64,000 nucleotides of DNA from Microbacterium sp. BR1 (lineage in GTDB: Bacteria > Actinomycetota > Actinomycetes > Actinomycetales > Microbacteriaceae). Position 1 is the first letter of the stretch. Every line of letters starts with the position of its first letter. This document shows positions 52,871 to 61,756 of this stretch, piece by piece. The stretch is taken from positions 248,001 through 312,000 of the forward strand of contig NZ_NMUN01000002.1 in assembly GCF_002812725.1 (NCBI RefSeq). Reading direction: 5' to 3'. The translations under genes and the position numbers were made by a program. The notes beneath the pieces were generated by a model, which saw nothing but the letters and a program-made list of their open reading frames with translations, had not been told where the DNA came from and did no database searches.

Positions 52871-54154
52871 CTAGAACGGGGGCGGATCCGTGTTCGGGGT
52901 GAAGTGGATCGCCGGGGGTGGCGTATCGATGTAGACGTGGCCGCCTGGGGAGGTCCATTCGAGGACTCCGCCGCCGAGTTGGCGGACGGTCCACGCCGTT
53001 TCGCCCTTGAGGGTGTGGTGTCGTTTGCAGAGGCAGGCGAGGTTGCAGACGGCGGTTTCACCGCCCAACGCGTAGTCGAGGGTGTGGTCCCGGTCGCACA
53101 GGTGCGCGGGTTGCCGGCACCCGGGGAATCGGCAGTGCTGATCCCTCGCCCGCAGGAACCGCTTCATGTCCGCCGACGGGGTGTACCGGTCGACCGCGAG
53201 CACGCACCCGGCGATCGGGTCAGCCAGGACCCGATCCCACCCGGTCGCGTACCCCGCGAGCTGGCGGGCAGTGGCCGGGTCGATCGGGCGCCGCCCGACC
53301 AGCTCGGCCGCCTCGTCCGTCACTCCGGCCAGCGCGAGCGCAGGCACCGTGACGTTCACGATCGCCTTGATCGCTCCAAGACCTCCAAGCCCATCTGACA
53401 GCCCGGCGCCGGTTTCGACGGTGGGCGTGGTGGTGAGCATCATGTCCGCGACGAGGTCGGCACGGATCTGGTCCAGTGTTCGCGTGTCGGTCGGGTCTGC
53501 ATTCTTCAACGCTCGGGCCTGCTGGGTGATGCGGTCGTGCATTGCATGCGCCAACACGGCGGGTTGGGTTGAGATGAACTCCGCCATCCCGTCCCCGATG
53601 TCTCGAACGCACGCACCCCGCGACGCGCGTGCTTCCTTGTGGCGCTCCGCGAGCGGGCACGGCTGCAGGGATTCCGCGAGACGCGCCAACGATGCCCCGA
53701 GCCGCCCCGGGGTGGTCCCTTCGGCACGGGTGAGCGCTTCAGTCTCGAACTCCGCCCGCGCCTGAGCATCTTTGAGCGGTAGTCCGTGTTCCATGATCAC
53801 CGCAACATGGCCGCCAGCAATCCGTCCGTCTTCCCACGCCGCGAACGTCGCGGGGAACGACTCGTCCAACACGGCGGCGTCGTTCATGCGGCGTTGGACG
53901 GTGCGATCGGACATGTTCATTGCGGCACCGAGCTCTGCCGCCAGAGCACGATACGGCAGCTCTGCTTCGCGGGAGGAGGGTGAGGCGAGTTCCGCGACCC
54001 GGCGCGCACCGACGTGTGCGGCTTTCGCGAACACTCGCGCGAGCGCGGCTTCCGCGCGCGCCATCGCCCGCCGGGCGTCGATGCCCTCCCCGGCGAGCTC
54101 GCGCGCGATCGCGTCCACCCCAGTCGTTTCGGCGTCGTCGCAGTTCGAATGCAT
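52871..54154 (-). CDS. DUF222/13E12-type HNH endonuclease
   Basis: A 427-residue protein with an N-terminal helical DUF222 domain (AIARELAGEGIDARRAMARAEAAL... ELGAAMNMSDRTVQRRMNDAAVL) and a C-terminal HNH nuclease: RDQHCRFPGCRQPAHLCDRDHT, then VCNLACLCKRHHTLK. Zinc-type cysteines and the H-N-H residues are intact. These proteins are multicopy in actinobacteria and of unknown target; mycobacterial relatives include LexA-regulated genes (from memory). ATG 54154 is set by TAGAGT 7 bases upstream and by an SOS box lying over the start. Confidence 0.9.
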   Translation of the reverse strand: MHSNCDDAETTGVDAIARELAGEGIDARRAMARAEAALARVFAKAAHVGARRVAELASPSSREAELPYRALAAELGAAMNMSDRTVQRRMNDAAVLDESFPATFAAWEDGRIAGGHVAVIMEHGLPLKDAQARAEFETEALTRAEGTTPGRLGASLARLAESLQPCPLAERHKEARASRGACVRDIGDGMAEFISTQPAVLAHAMHDRITQQARALKNADPTDTRTLDQIRADLVADMMLTTTPTVETGAGLSDGLGGLGAIKAIVNVTVPALALAGVTDEAAELVGRRPIDPATARQLAGYATGWDRVLADPIAGCVLAVDRYTPSADMKRFLRARDQHCRFPGCRQPAHLCDRDHTLDYALGGETAVCNLACLCKRHHTLKGETAWTVRQLGGGVLEWTSPGGHVYIDTPPPAIHFTPNTDPPPF

Positions 54155-54160
54155 GTTCGA
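54145..54160. promoter_or_regulatory. LexA (SOS) box over HNH gene start
   Basis: TCGAATGCATGTTCGA matches the actinobacterial SOS consensus TCGAAC-N4-GTTCGA with one mismatch. It covers the start codon (54152-54154) and lies directly after the -10, where LexA would block transcription. Confidence 0.7.
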
Positions 54161-54161
54161 A

Positions 54162-54167
54162 ACTCTA
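54162..54167 (-). promoter_or_regulatory. -10 element of leaderless HNH promoter
   Basis: TAGAGT on the minus strand ends 7 bases before ATG 54154. Confidence 0.55.
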
Positions 54168-54358
54168 CGGATGACCACCGACATCGGAGACGCGAAAAGC
54201 CCCCAAATCACGGCGAAATCTCAACGAGAAAATGAGAGTCCTCACATCTCACGACGCCTCGCGAATCGTGGCCGCACGGGAATTGAAGAAGCGGCGGGAC
54301 CTGCACATACTCTGTCAACCCCGTACCGCACAATTCTCGCGCGGACGATCCTCGATGC

Positions 54359-55153
54359 ATGACATTCCAGCCCACGCGCGCGATCGTGACCGGCTCCGAT
54401 TCGGGTATCGGCAAGGCGACCGCCGTCGCGCTCGCCGCGGCCGGAATGGACGTCGGTGTCACCTGGCACTCGGATGAGGAAGGCGCCCGCGACACCGTAC
54501 GCGAAGTCGAGGCGCTCGGTCGGCGGGCGGTCGTGCGAAGACTCGATACCTCGGACATCCCCGCGTGCGGCGACGTCATCGACGAGCTGACGGCCGAACT
54601 CGGTGGGCTCGACGTGTTCGTGAACAACGCCGGCACAGGCGACAACGCACCGTTCCTCGAACTGACCCTCGAACAGTGGCGCCACACGGTGAGCGTCGAC
54701 CTCGAGGGGGCCTTCGTCTGCCTGCAGCGCGCAGCCCGGCACATGGTTGGGGGCAGCGGCGGCCGACTCATCGCGATCACGAGCGTCCACGAGCATCAGC
54801 CCCGGGTCGGTTCGGCGGCGTACGACGCTGCCAAGCACGGTCTCGGCGGCCTCATGAAGACCATCGCCCTCGAGCTCGGACGCGAGGGGATTACGTCGAA
54901 TTCGGTCGCTCCGGGAGAGATCGCGACACCCATGACCGGGCAGGAAGACGAGGATCCGCGAGGCACCGATCGTCCGGGTGTACCGCTCGGTCGGCCGGGC
55001 GATGCCCGCGAGATCGCTGCGGTCGTCGCGTTCCTCGCGTCACCCGCGGCGTCGTACGTGACGGGTACCTCATACGCCGTGGACGGCGGGATGCTGCAGA
55101 TGGGGCCTCAGGCCGGGTCGCACATCGAATCGGATTACTGGCGCCCGGCCTGA
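54359..55153 (+). CDS. SDR-family oxidoreductase (FabG-like)
   Basis: A 264-residue classical short-chain dehydrogenase: IVTGSDSGIGKATA cofactor loop, DVFVNNAGTGDN, and catalytic Ser in ITSVHEHQPRVGSAAYDAAKHGLG with Y-x-x-x-K (YDAAK). VNSVAPGEIATPM-like NSVAPGEIATPMTG follows. It lies between the HNH gene and the desaturase; substrate unknown. It starts 204 bp from the HNH gene. Confidence 0.9.
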   Translation: MTFQPTRAIVTGSDSGIGKATAVALAAAGMDVGVTWHSDEEGARDTVREVEALGRRAVVRRLDTSDIPACGDVIDELTAELGGLDVFVNNAGTGDNAPFLELTLEQWRHTVSVDLEGAFVCLQRAARHMVGGSGGRLIAITSVHEHQPRVGSAAYDAAKHGLGGLMKTIALELGREGITSNSVAPGEIATPMTGQEDEDPRGTDRPGVPLGRPGDAREIAAVVAFLASPAASYVTGTSYAVDGGMLQMGPQAGSHIESDYWRPA

Positions 55154-55217
55154 CCCGCTACCGGGGTAGCGGGTCGAATGCGCTCCATGGCGGGACGCGC
55201 TCCAGGGAGGCTGTCCG

Positions 55218-55223
55218 TAGCGT
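55218..55223 (+). promoter_or_regulatory. -10 element of leaderless desaturase promoter
   Basis: TAGCGT ends 6 bases before ATG 55230. Confidence 0.55.
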
Positions 55224-55229
55224 TTTGAT

Positions 55230-56363
55230 ATGGCTACTCAGGGGACTCTCGACCGCGCGACCGGGATCGGTCCGACCTCGACAGGTGTGCGCACCACGGT
55301 CCCGCGGCGGGTCGCGCCCGGGGGAGCGCAGGAGCGCAACGGCAGCACCTACGCCGAGCTTGCGAACACCATCAAGGGCATGGGTCTGATGGAGCGTCGC
55401 CGGGGCTGGTATCTGGTTCGCAGTCTGATCCTGCTCGCCGGCTATGTCGGCGGATTCGTGGCGTTGTTCAGTCTGGGCTCGTCGCCGTGGCAGCTTCTGG
55501 TGGCCGTCTTCTTCGCGGTGCTGTTCACTCAGACGGCCTTCCTGGCGCACGATGGCGCGCACAAGCAGATCTTCGCCTCGGGAAAACGCAATGAATGGGT
55601 CTCGCGCATCTTCGGGAACCTGCTGGTCGGCCTGAGCTACGGGTGGTGGATGAACAAGCATTCCAAGCACCACGCGAACCCGAACAAGGTCGGCAAGGAC
55701 GGCGACATCGTCCCCGGTGCCATCGTCTTCACACAGGAGGATGCTGCGAAGCACACCGGCTGGCGCGCAGCGATCATGGCGCGGCAGCACTGGTTCTTCT
55801 TCCCCATCCTCACGCTCGCCGGGGTCGACCTGCACATCAATGCGGTGAAGGCCGTGGTCGGCCGCGAACCCGTCAAGGCCCGTGGCCTGGAGGCGGCGCT
55901 GCTCGCCATCCGTTTGATCGGATTCCCGATCCTGGTTCTGCTTGCGGCGGGGCCGCTGATGGGACTCGCATTCATGGGGGTGCAGCTCGCGATCTTCGGT
56001 GTCTACATGGGAGGCAGCTTCGCCCCCAATCACAAGGGCATGGCGATCATCCCCAAGGACATGTCGATCGACTTCCTGCGCCGGCAGACACTGACGTCCC
56101 GCAACATCAGCGGTGGCCCGCTGGTGGCGACCGGCATGGGCGGACTGAACTTCCAGATCGAGCACCACCTCTTTCCCAGCATGCCGAGCGTGAACCTGAG
56201 CCGGGCCCGACCCGTCGTGCGCGCCTTCTGTGCCGCGGAGGGGATCGCGTATACCGAGACCACCCTGGTCGGGTCGTACCGGATCGTGCTGAGGTACCTG
56301 CAGAAGGTCGGGCTGAAGTACGCCGATCCCTTCGACTGCCCTCTGGCGACCCAGCTGCGCTGA
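55230..56363 (+). CDS. Membrane fatty-acid desaturase
   Basis: A 377-residue integral-membrane di-iron desaturase. The three histidine boxes are HDGAH (107-111), HSKHH (144-148) and QIEHH (309-313); the Q-x-x-H-H form of the third box is usual in front-end and related acyl-lipid or acyl-CoA desaturases. Helices lie around residues 62-105 and 190-240. It would introduce a double bond into membrane acyl chains. A histidine kinase and response regulator follow immediately. There is no cytochrome b5 domain, as usual in bacteria. Confidence 0.9.
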   Translation: MATQGTLDRATGIGPTSTGVRTTVPRRVAPGGAQERNGSTYAELANTIKGMGLMERRRGWYLVRSLILLAGYVGGFVALFSLGSSPWQLLVAVFFAVLFTQTAFLAHDGAHKQIFASGKRNEWVSRIFGNLLVGLSYGWWMNKHSKHHANPNKVGKDGDIVPGAIVFTQEDAAKHTGWRAAIMARQHWFFFPILTLAGVDLHINAVKAVVGREPVKARGLEAALLAIRLIGFPILVLLAAGPLMGLAFMGVQLAIFGVYMGGSFAPNHKGMAIIPKDMSIDFLRRQTLTSRNISGGPLVATGMGGLNFQIEHHLFPSMPSVNLSRARPVVRAFCAAEGIAYTETTLVGSYRIVLRYLQKVGLKYADPFDCPLATQLR

Positions 56364-56406
56364 CGCGGGCGCTACGATCTCGGCCGCGTGATGGTTTTCG
56401 TCCGCG

Positions 56407-56412
56407 TACCAT
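56407..56412 (+). promoter_or_regulatory. -10 element of leaderless histidine-kinase promoter
   Basis: TACCAT ends 7 bases before ATG 56420. The desaturase and kinase may therefore be separate transcripts. Confidence 0.5.
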
Positions 56413-56419
56413 TTTCGGC

Positions 56420-57643
56420 ATGGTGACCCCCAGGCTCTCCCGCCGCCGCGAGGCGTGGTTGCGCATTGCGGCGGCAGCGGCGGCGATCGTCCTCGTCGTG
56501 GTCTCGGTCGCCCTGGGTGCCAGCCTCTACGACGGGCTCCTGCTGGTGCTGTTCGTCGGGGTGCTCGCCCAGGTCGCGTCGCTTCCCCTCGCGCTGATCC
56601 GCCCTCGAGTCGCCGCGATGCTCTCGATCGCCGGGGCACTGGTGATCATGGGTTCCGCCCACGCCGGAGAGGCGCCCTGGCCGTGGGCGGTGACGACGAT
56701 GATCACCCAGATGCTGGTCGTGGCCGCTCTGGGATATCGCGCCAGCTGGCTGCTCGGCGCCGGGACATTGATCGGGGTCGTCGCGCTCTCGGGTGTGCTG
56801 GCGCTTCTCGTCGTGCCGTCGCGCGATCAGGAATCGGTGGCCGGGAACCTCGTGATCTTCAGCTGCATCGGGGGGATCGCGCTCGCCGTCGGCATCCTGG
56901 CGCGAGAGTGGCAGGCAGTCGGACGGCAGCTGCAGCGTGAGCGGCGTCTCACCGAGGACGAGCGCGCGCGTCGGCTGGTCGCCGAGGAGAAGACGCGGAT
57001 CGCCCGCGAGCTGCACGACATCGTCGCGCACAGCATGTCGACCATCACCGTCCAGGCCACGAGCGCGCACGCACGCCTACCCCACGTGGACGCACCGACA
57101 CGGCACGAGTTCGACGAGATCGCTGCTCTGAGCCGCAAGGCACTGACCGAGATGCGCTCGCTCCTCGGGGTTCTGCGCGAGCCGGATGCCCCGGTCGCTC
57201 GCACCCCCCAACCCGGCCTGTCGGGCATCGTCGAATTGGTGGCGCAGGCACGGCGCTCCGGGCTCCAGGTTCGGCTGCTGGGGGCCGACGCCCTCTCCGA
57301 CGACGGAATCGATGAGGCGGTCGGACTCAGCGCCTACCGCATCGTGCAAGAGGCGCTGAGCAATGTCCGCCGGCATACCCGTGGGGCCGCCGCCGAGGTG
57401 CGCGTGCACCGCGACCAGAACCTCGACCTCCGGATCACGAATCAACGCGGAACGGATCTTTCGGGCGCGGATCAGGCGAGTCATCGCGCCGCAGCGAACA
57501 CCGAGAGCAGCGGCCTGCTCGGTATGCGGGAGCGTGCGGCCATCGTCAACGGCACCCTGTCGTTCGGCCCGACAGGAGATGGCGGATACGAGATACACGC
57601 CGTCCTTCCTCTGCGCGCCCCGACCGAAACGGAGCGAAAGTGA
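56420..57643 (+). CDS. NarL-type sensor histidine kinase (DesK-like context)
   Basis: A 407-residue kinase with about five helices in the first 165 residues and no extracellular domain, a HisKA_3 box RIARELHDIVAHSMS (His199), an N box AYRIVQEALSNVRRHT and GLLGMRERAAIVNGTLSFG in the ATPase domain. An all-membrane sensor next to a desaturase resembles Bacillus DesK, which senses membrane fluidity. It overlaps the response regulator by GTGA. Confidence 0.88.
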   Translation: MVTPRLSRRREAWLRIAAAAAAIVLVVVSVALGASLYDGLLLVLFVGVLAQVASLPLALIRPRVAAMLSIAGALVIMGSAHAGEAPWPWAVTTMITQMLVVAALGYRASWLLGAGTLIGVVALSGVLALLVVPSRDQESVAGNLVIFSCIGGIALAVGILAREWQAVGRQLQRERRLTEDERARRLVAEEKTRIARELHDIVAHSMSTITVQATSAHARLPHVDAPTRHEFDEIAALSRKALTEMRSLLGVLREPDAPVARTPQPGLSGIVELVAQARRSGLQVRLLGADALSDDGIDEAVGLSAYRIVQEALSNVRRHTRGAAAEVRVHRDQNLDLRITNQRGTDLSGADQASHRAAANTESSGLLGMRERAAIVNGTLSFGPTGDGGYEIHAVLPLRAPTETERK

Positions 57644-58314
57644 GCATCCGCGTCCTGATCGCCGACGACCAGGCCATGGTGCGCGCGGGCTTCGCGGCCC
57701 TGCTCGATGCGACCGACGACATCCAGGTGATCGGGGAGGCAGCGGACGGGCTTCAGGCTCTAGAACTGTCGCGAGCGCTGCGACCGGACGTGATCCTGAT
57801 GGACGTTCGGATGCCCCATCTCGACGGCATCGAGGCGACGCGCCGCATCCTTTCTGAGCACGAAGCGGCCAGGCACGGTTCACTCCCACGCATCCTGATG
57901 CTCACCACATTCGATATCGATGACTATGTCTACGAGGCGATGCGAGCGGGGGCCAGTGGGTTCCTTCTCAAGGACGCCCTCCCGGATGACCTCGCCGCCG
58001 CGGTTCGGGTCGTGTCGCGGGGCGACGCTCTGCTCGACCCCGCCGTCACGAAGCGGGTGATCGAGCACTTCGTGCGCACCATGACGCCGCCGGCGCAGCC
58101 CGTATCGCTCGACGCGCTGACTCCCCGCGAGCGCGATGTGCTCACGCTCGTCGCGCGCGGCCTCTCGAACCGAGAGATCGCCGGTGAACTCGTGCTCGCC
58201 GAGCAGACCGTGAAGAGCCACGTCAGCCGCATGCTCAACAAGCTCGACCTGCGTGACCGAGCGCAAGCGGTCGTCGCGGCCTATGAATCGGGGCTCGTGG
58301 TTCCGCGCGAATAG
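57640..58314 (+). CDS. LuxR/NarL-family response regulator
   Basis: A 224-residue regulator. Receiver domain: acidic pocket IADDQAMVRAG, phosphoacceptor Asp55 in VILMDVRMPHLDG and KDALPDD with the conserved Lys. C-terminal LuxR helix-turn-helix: LTPRERDVLTLVARGLSNREIAGELVLAEQTVKSHVSRMLNKLDL. Overlapping gene order fixes its partner as the kinase at 56420. By position the desaturase is a candidate target. Confidence 0.93.
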   Translation: MSIRVLIADDQAMVRAGFAALLDATDDIQVIGEAADGLQALELSRALRPDVILMDVRMPHLDGIEATRRILSEHEAARHGSLPRILMLTTFDIDDYVYEAMRAGASGFLLKDALPDDLAAAVRVVSRGDALLDPAVTKRVIEHFVRTMTPPAQPVSLDALTPRERDVLTLVARGLSNREIAGELVLAEQTVKSHVSRMLNKLDLRDRAQAVVAAYESGLVVPRE

Positions 58315-58449
58315 CCCGGGGTTCTGGGACAAGAGCATCGGGCCGCGCACGTCCCGGATCGCGCGCGGCGTCCGGATAGCGCAGCGAGGGGTGCTGATGC
58401 CAAACTGAGCGCGTCACGCGCCATGGGCGTGCCCGGAGAGGAACGCAGG

Positions 58450-59331
58450 ATGGCGATCACCGACGATACGACGCGCACACCGCGAGCCGGAGCGCGCGGT
58501 ATCGCGCAGCGCCACCCCCTCGCCTGCTATCTTCTCGTCGCCTTCGGATTCTCGTGGCTCATCGAGGTGCCGGTGGCGCTTTCAGCGCAGGGATTCATCG
58601 CGCCGTTTCCCGCGCCCGTCGTCGCGATCGCGATCATCGCCGCCACGTTCGGTCCCATGCTCGGGGCATTCGTCGTCACGGCGTTGATCGAGGGCGCCCC
58701 AGGCGTCGCCGGGCTGTTGCGACGGTTCGTCCGATGGCGGGTCGGCGTGGTGTGGTACGCATTCGTTCTCCTCGGAATCCCGCTCATCGTGCTGCTCGGT
58801 GCCGTGCTCGTCCCCGGCGCGTTGCCCTGGTTCGACCCCGCGGCCTTCGTCGCGCTGGCCGCCTATCCGATGGCGTTCGTTCTGACGTTCTTCCTCGGCG
58901 GTCCACTCGGGGAGGAGCCCGGTTGGCGAGGCTTCGCGCTGCCGCGCCTGCAGCAGCGGCACGGCCCGCTGTGGGGGAGCCTCATCCTGGGCGCGGTGTG
59001 GGCGGCGTGGCACCTCCCGCTGTTCTGGAGCGGTGTATGGACTCCTCCCACCGTCGCCAACATCGTGATGTTCGGTGCGATGATCATCGCGCTCACCGTC
59101 ATCATGACCTGGGTCTTCAACCACGTCGGCGGCAGCCTGCTGATCATGATTCTGATGCACGCATCGTTCAACACCTTCGCGAACCGGGTTGCCGCTCCGC
59201 TCTTCCCCGCGCCGATCTTCAACGAATACGGACTCCTTCCCGTGCTCATCGGATTCGGACTCACGGCGATCGTGCTCGTCGCGGTCACGCGTGGACAACT
59301 CGGTGCGGGCGCGCGGCACTCGCCGACGTGA
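58450..59331 (+). CDS. CPBP-family intramembrane metalloprotease
   Basis: A 293-residue multi-helix membrane protein with the CPBP (Abi/CAAX protease) motifs: LGEEPGWRGFALPRLQQR (Glu-Glu and Arg), WAAWHLPLFW (His) and ILMHASFNTFAN (His/Asn). GAGAGGAA precedes ATG 58450. Such proteases act in prenyl-protein processing in eukaryotes and in bacteriocin self-immunity or other roles in bacteria; no substrate is visible here. Confidence 0.9.
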   Translation: MAITDDTTRTPRAGARGIAQRHPLACYLLVAFGFSWLIEVPVALSAQGFIAPFPAPVVAIAIIAATFGPMLGAFVVTALIEGAPGVAGLLRRFVRWRVGVVWYAFVLLGIPLIVLLGAVLVPGALPWFDPAAFVALAAYPMAFVLTFFLGGPLGEEPGWRGFALPRLQQRHGPLWGSLILGAVWAAWHLPLFWSGVWTPPTVANIVMFGAMIIALTVIMTWVFNHVGGSLLIMILMHASFNTFANRVAAPLFPAPIFNEYGLLPVLIGFGLTAIVLVAVTRGQLGAGARHSPT

Positions 59332-59498
59332 CCGTGATCGGTGAGATCTACGGGTATTCGGGAGACTTCACATACGAGGTGAGGCGTGGCGAGATACCTG
59401 GCTAGCGATCCGCGGACCGTCGCCATCTCGTAACCATCAAACGGGCCTGGTGCCTCTGGAGATGGCTACCGTTGGAGAATCGGGCACGGAGGCCCGGG

Positions 59499-60005
59499 AT
59501 GAGGATGGATGCCATGTTCAACCGTCGGCTCGTGTGGACGCCCCTGCTTCTCGGGGCCCTTCTCTTGTCGGCCTGCGCTCCCGCCGCATCGGATTCGACA
59601 GCCGATCAGGGATCCGCCGAGCAATCGGCGTCCGGGGAGGCCCCCGCGTCGACCGCGCCGGACACTGCCGAGGAATCGGATGCCCCGGCTCCATCGACGG
59701 CGGGCGCCTACGAGGACTACGAAGACGGGGTCATCGAGCAGACGGAGGGCGCGAAGGTCCTCTTCTTCCACGCCCCGTGGTGCCCGCAGTGCCGCAAACT
59801 CGACGATCAGCTGCGAGCGGAGGGTGCACCCGACGGGCTCACCGTCTTCAAGGTCGACTACGACTCGCGCTCGGACCTGCGCCAGAAGTACGGCGTGACG
59901 TTGCAGACGACCGTCGTCTTCGTCGACGACGAGGGTGAACTCCTCTCGAGCACCGTGCTCTACGACGATCCGTCCATCGAGTCACTCGTCGCCGCGGCGC
60001 CGTAG
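59499..60005 (+). CDS. Thioredoxin-like lipoprotein
   Basis: A 168-residue exported lipoprotein: LLLGALLLSAC lipobox, a ~45-residue Ser/Ala/Pro/Glu linker, then a compact thioredoxin fold with active site APWCPQCRKLDDQL (C-P-Q-C) and TVVFVDDEGE. ATG 59499 follows GGAGG by 6 bases. It would act outside the membrane, probably fed with electrons by the CcdA-type protein encoded 27 bases downstream. Confidence 0.87.
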   Translation: MRMDAMFNRRLVWTPLLLGALLLSACAPAASDSTADQGSAEQSASGEAPASTAPDTAEESDAPAPSTAGAYEDYEDGVIEQTEGAKVLFFHAPWCPQCRKLDDQLRAEGAPDGLTVFKVDYDSRSDLRQKYGVTLQTTVVFVDDEGELLSSTVLYDDPSIESLVAAAP

Positions 60006-60032
60006 CCGGATGTCCCGGTCGAAGGCGGAACG

Positions 60033-60776
60033 GTGACTGCGACCCTGGGCCTCGCATTCGTGGCTGGGATCCTCACGGTTGCGGCTCCCTGCGTGTTGCC
60101 GCTCCTCCCGGTCGTGGTGGGTGGCGCGGTGGTGCGCGGCGGTGATGATGAGCGCCGCGCGCGCTGGCGTCCGTTCCTCATCGTCGGTTCGCTCGTCGTC
60201 AGCATCGTCCTGTTCACCCTTCTGCTGAAGGCAACCACTGCTCTGTTGGGTGTACCACCCCAGGTCTGGCAGGTGATCTCGGGCGGAATCATCCTTCTGC
60301 TCGGCATCGACATGATCTTTCCGGTGCTCTGGGATCGACTGTCGACGCGGATGCGGCTGCAATCCCGCAGTGGCGACATGCTGGATCGGTCGATGCGACG
60401 GCGGGGCGCGGGCGGCGACATCCTGACGGGCGCGGCTCTCGGGCCGGTCTTCTCGAGTTGCAGCCCCACCTATGCGCTGATCGTTGCGGCCGTGCTGCCG
60501 GTGTCGTTCGCGGAGGGTGTTGTGTACATCGTCGCGTACGCGATCGGACTGGCCGGGATGCTTCTGCTCATCGCCCTGCTCGGTCGGGGGCTCGTGCGGC
60601 GCCTCGGCTGGCTCGCCAACCCGAACGGATGGTTCCGCCGCATCATCGGCATCCTGTTCGTCCTCGTGGGAGTGGCCGTGATCATCGGCTTCGACAAGCA
60701 GCTTCAGACGTGGATCCTCGATGCGGGCCTCTACGACCCGATCGCGCGCCTGGAAGAGATCCTCGGCGTCGGTTGA
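60033..60776 (+). CDS. CcdA/DsbD-type membrane thiol transporter
   Basis: A 247-residue protein with six helices. The redox cysteines lie in VAAPCVLPLLP at the start of helix 1 and in FSSCSPTYALI in helix 4. CcdA-type proteins carry reducing equivalents across the membrane to extracytoplasmic thioredoxins. It follows the thioredoxin-like lipoprotein, forming a two-gene redox unit. GTG 60033 is the start. Confidence 0.9.
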   Translation: MTATLGLAFVAGILTVAAPCVLPLLPVVVGGAVVRGGDDERRARWRPFLIVGSLVVSIVLFTLLLKATTALLGVPPQVWQVISGGIILLLGIDMIFPVLWDRLSTRMRLQSRSGDMLDRSMRRRGAGGDILTGAALGPVFSSCSPTYALIVAAVLPVSFAEGVVYIVAYAIGLAGMLLLIALLGRGLVRRLGWLANPNGWFRRIIGILFVLVGVAVIIGFDKQLQTWILDAGLYDPIARLEEILGVG

Positions 60777-60832
60777 CGGCCGGCCGCGCGTTCTCGTCGG
60801 CTCTCGGCGCATCCTCGGATCGTGTTGGGCTC

Positions 60833-60838
60833 TAGGGT
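60833..60838 (+). promoter_or_regulatory. -10 element of leaderless phosphatase promoter
   Basis: TAGGGT ends 6 bases before GTG 60845. Confidence 0.5.
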
Positions 60839-60844
60839 TGCGGT

Positions 60845-61501
60845 GTGCCCACCAACGATCCGCTGCCCGATCGCCCCGCCCCCGACAACCCCTCGGGCAA
60901 GCTCGTTCTCCTTCGCCACGGCGAGACGGAGTGGTCGAAGCTCGGCAGGCATACGGGTCTGACGGATATTCCGCTCACCGCACACGGCGAAGATCTCGCT
61001 CGCGGGGCGGGGGAGCTGGTCGCCGACTACGACTTCTCGCTCATCCTGACGTCGCCGCTGGAGCGCGCGCGACGCACCGCGGAGCTGGCCGGGCTGAAGG
61101 CTGAGGTCGATCCGCTTCTCGTCGAATGGGACTACGGCGGATACGAGGGTCGCACGACGCGCGACATCCGTGCCGAGCTCGGCTACGACTGGAGCGCCTT
61201 CACCCACGGGGTCGTCCGCGGTCAGACCCCCGGCGAGACGGTCGAAGAGGTCGCGGGGCGCGCGTCTCGCGTGCTCACGCGGGTGCTGCCCGCGATGGTC
61301 GAGGGGGATGTCGCGCTGGTCGCGCACGGCCACTTCTTGCGGATCCTGACGGCGGTGTATCTGCGGATGGCCCCCCGTTTCGGTGCTCAGATCACGCTGG
61401 ATGCCGGGTCGGTGTCGGTGCTGAGCTACTACCGCGAGCAGCCCGCGATCCTGTCCTGGAACTACGGGCTGGCGCTGCCGATGGTGCCGTCTGAATCCTG
61501 A
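60845..61501 (+). CDS. Histidine-phosphatase (phosphoglycerate-mutase-like) family protein
   Basis: A 218-residue phosphatase: LVLLRHGETEWSKLGRHTGLTDIPLT carries the catalytic R-H-G, then LTSPLERARRTAELAG and ALVAHGHFLRILTAVYL hold the later arginine and histidine. It may be a phosphatase or mutase; nothing fixes the substrate. It converges on the S4 gene with 15 bases between stops. Confidence 0.9.
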   Translation: MPTNDPLPDRPAPDNPSGKLVLLRHGETEWSKLGRHTGLTDIPLTAHGEDLARGAGELVADYDFSLILTSPLERARRTAELAGLKAEVDPLLVEWDYGGYEGRTTRDIRAELGYDWSAFTHGVVRGQTPGETVEEVAGRASRVLTRVLPAMVEGDVALVAHGHFLRILTAVYLRMAPRFGAQITLDAGSVSVLSYYREQPAILSWNYGLALPMVPSES

Positions 61502-61516
61502 TTCCGGGTCGCGGCT

Positions 61517-61744
61517 CTACGGGCAGACGCGGACGCTGCTCCCGCCGAACGCGACGATGTCACCGATCTGCAGCTGGCGTCCGCGTCGGCGTTCGACTTC
61601 GCCGTTCACGCTCACGAAGCCGTCGATGATGGCCTCTTTCACGTTCCCGCCGGAGTCGAGCAGCCCCGCGAACTTCATGAACGGGCCGAGGCGAATCATC
61701 TCACTGCCGATCGGGATGTCTTCGATCGGAGCCGGATTCGTCAT
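61517..61744 (-). CDS. Small S4-domain RNA-binding protein
   Basis: A 75-residue protein made of one S4 domain: IRLGPFMKFAGLLDSGGNVKEAIIDGFVSVNGEVERRRGRQL, as in the YbcJ/YaaA-type small RNA-binding proteins. ATG 61744 has TAGCAT 6 bases upstream. It is the last clearly core-type gene before the accessory right end. Confidence 0.88.
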   Translation of the reverse strand: MTNPAPIEDIPIGSEMIRLGPFMKFAGLLDSGGNVKEAIIDGFVSVNGEVERRRGRQLQIGDIVAFGGSSVRVCP

Positions 61745-61750
61745 GCCGGA

Positions 61751-61756
61751 ATGCTA
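61751..61756 (-). promoter_or_regulatory. -10 element of leaderless S4-protein promoter
   Basis: TAGCAT on the minus strand ends 6 bases before ATG 61744. Confidence 0.5.
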
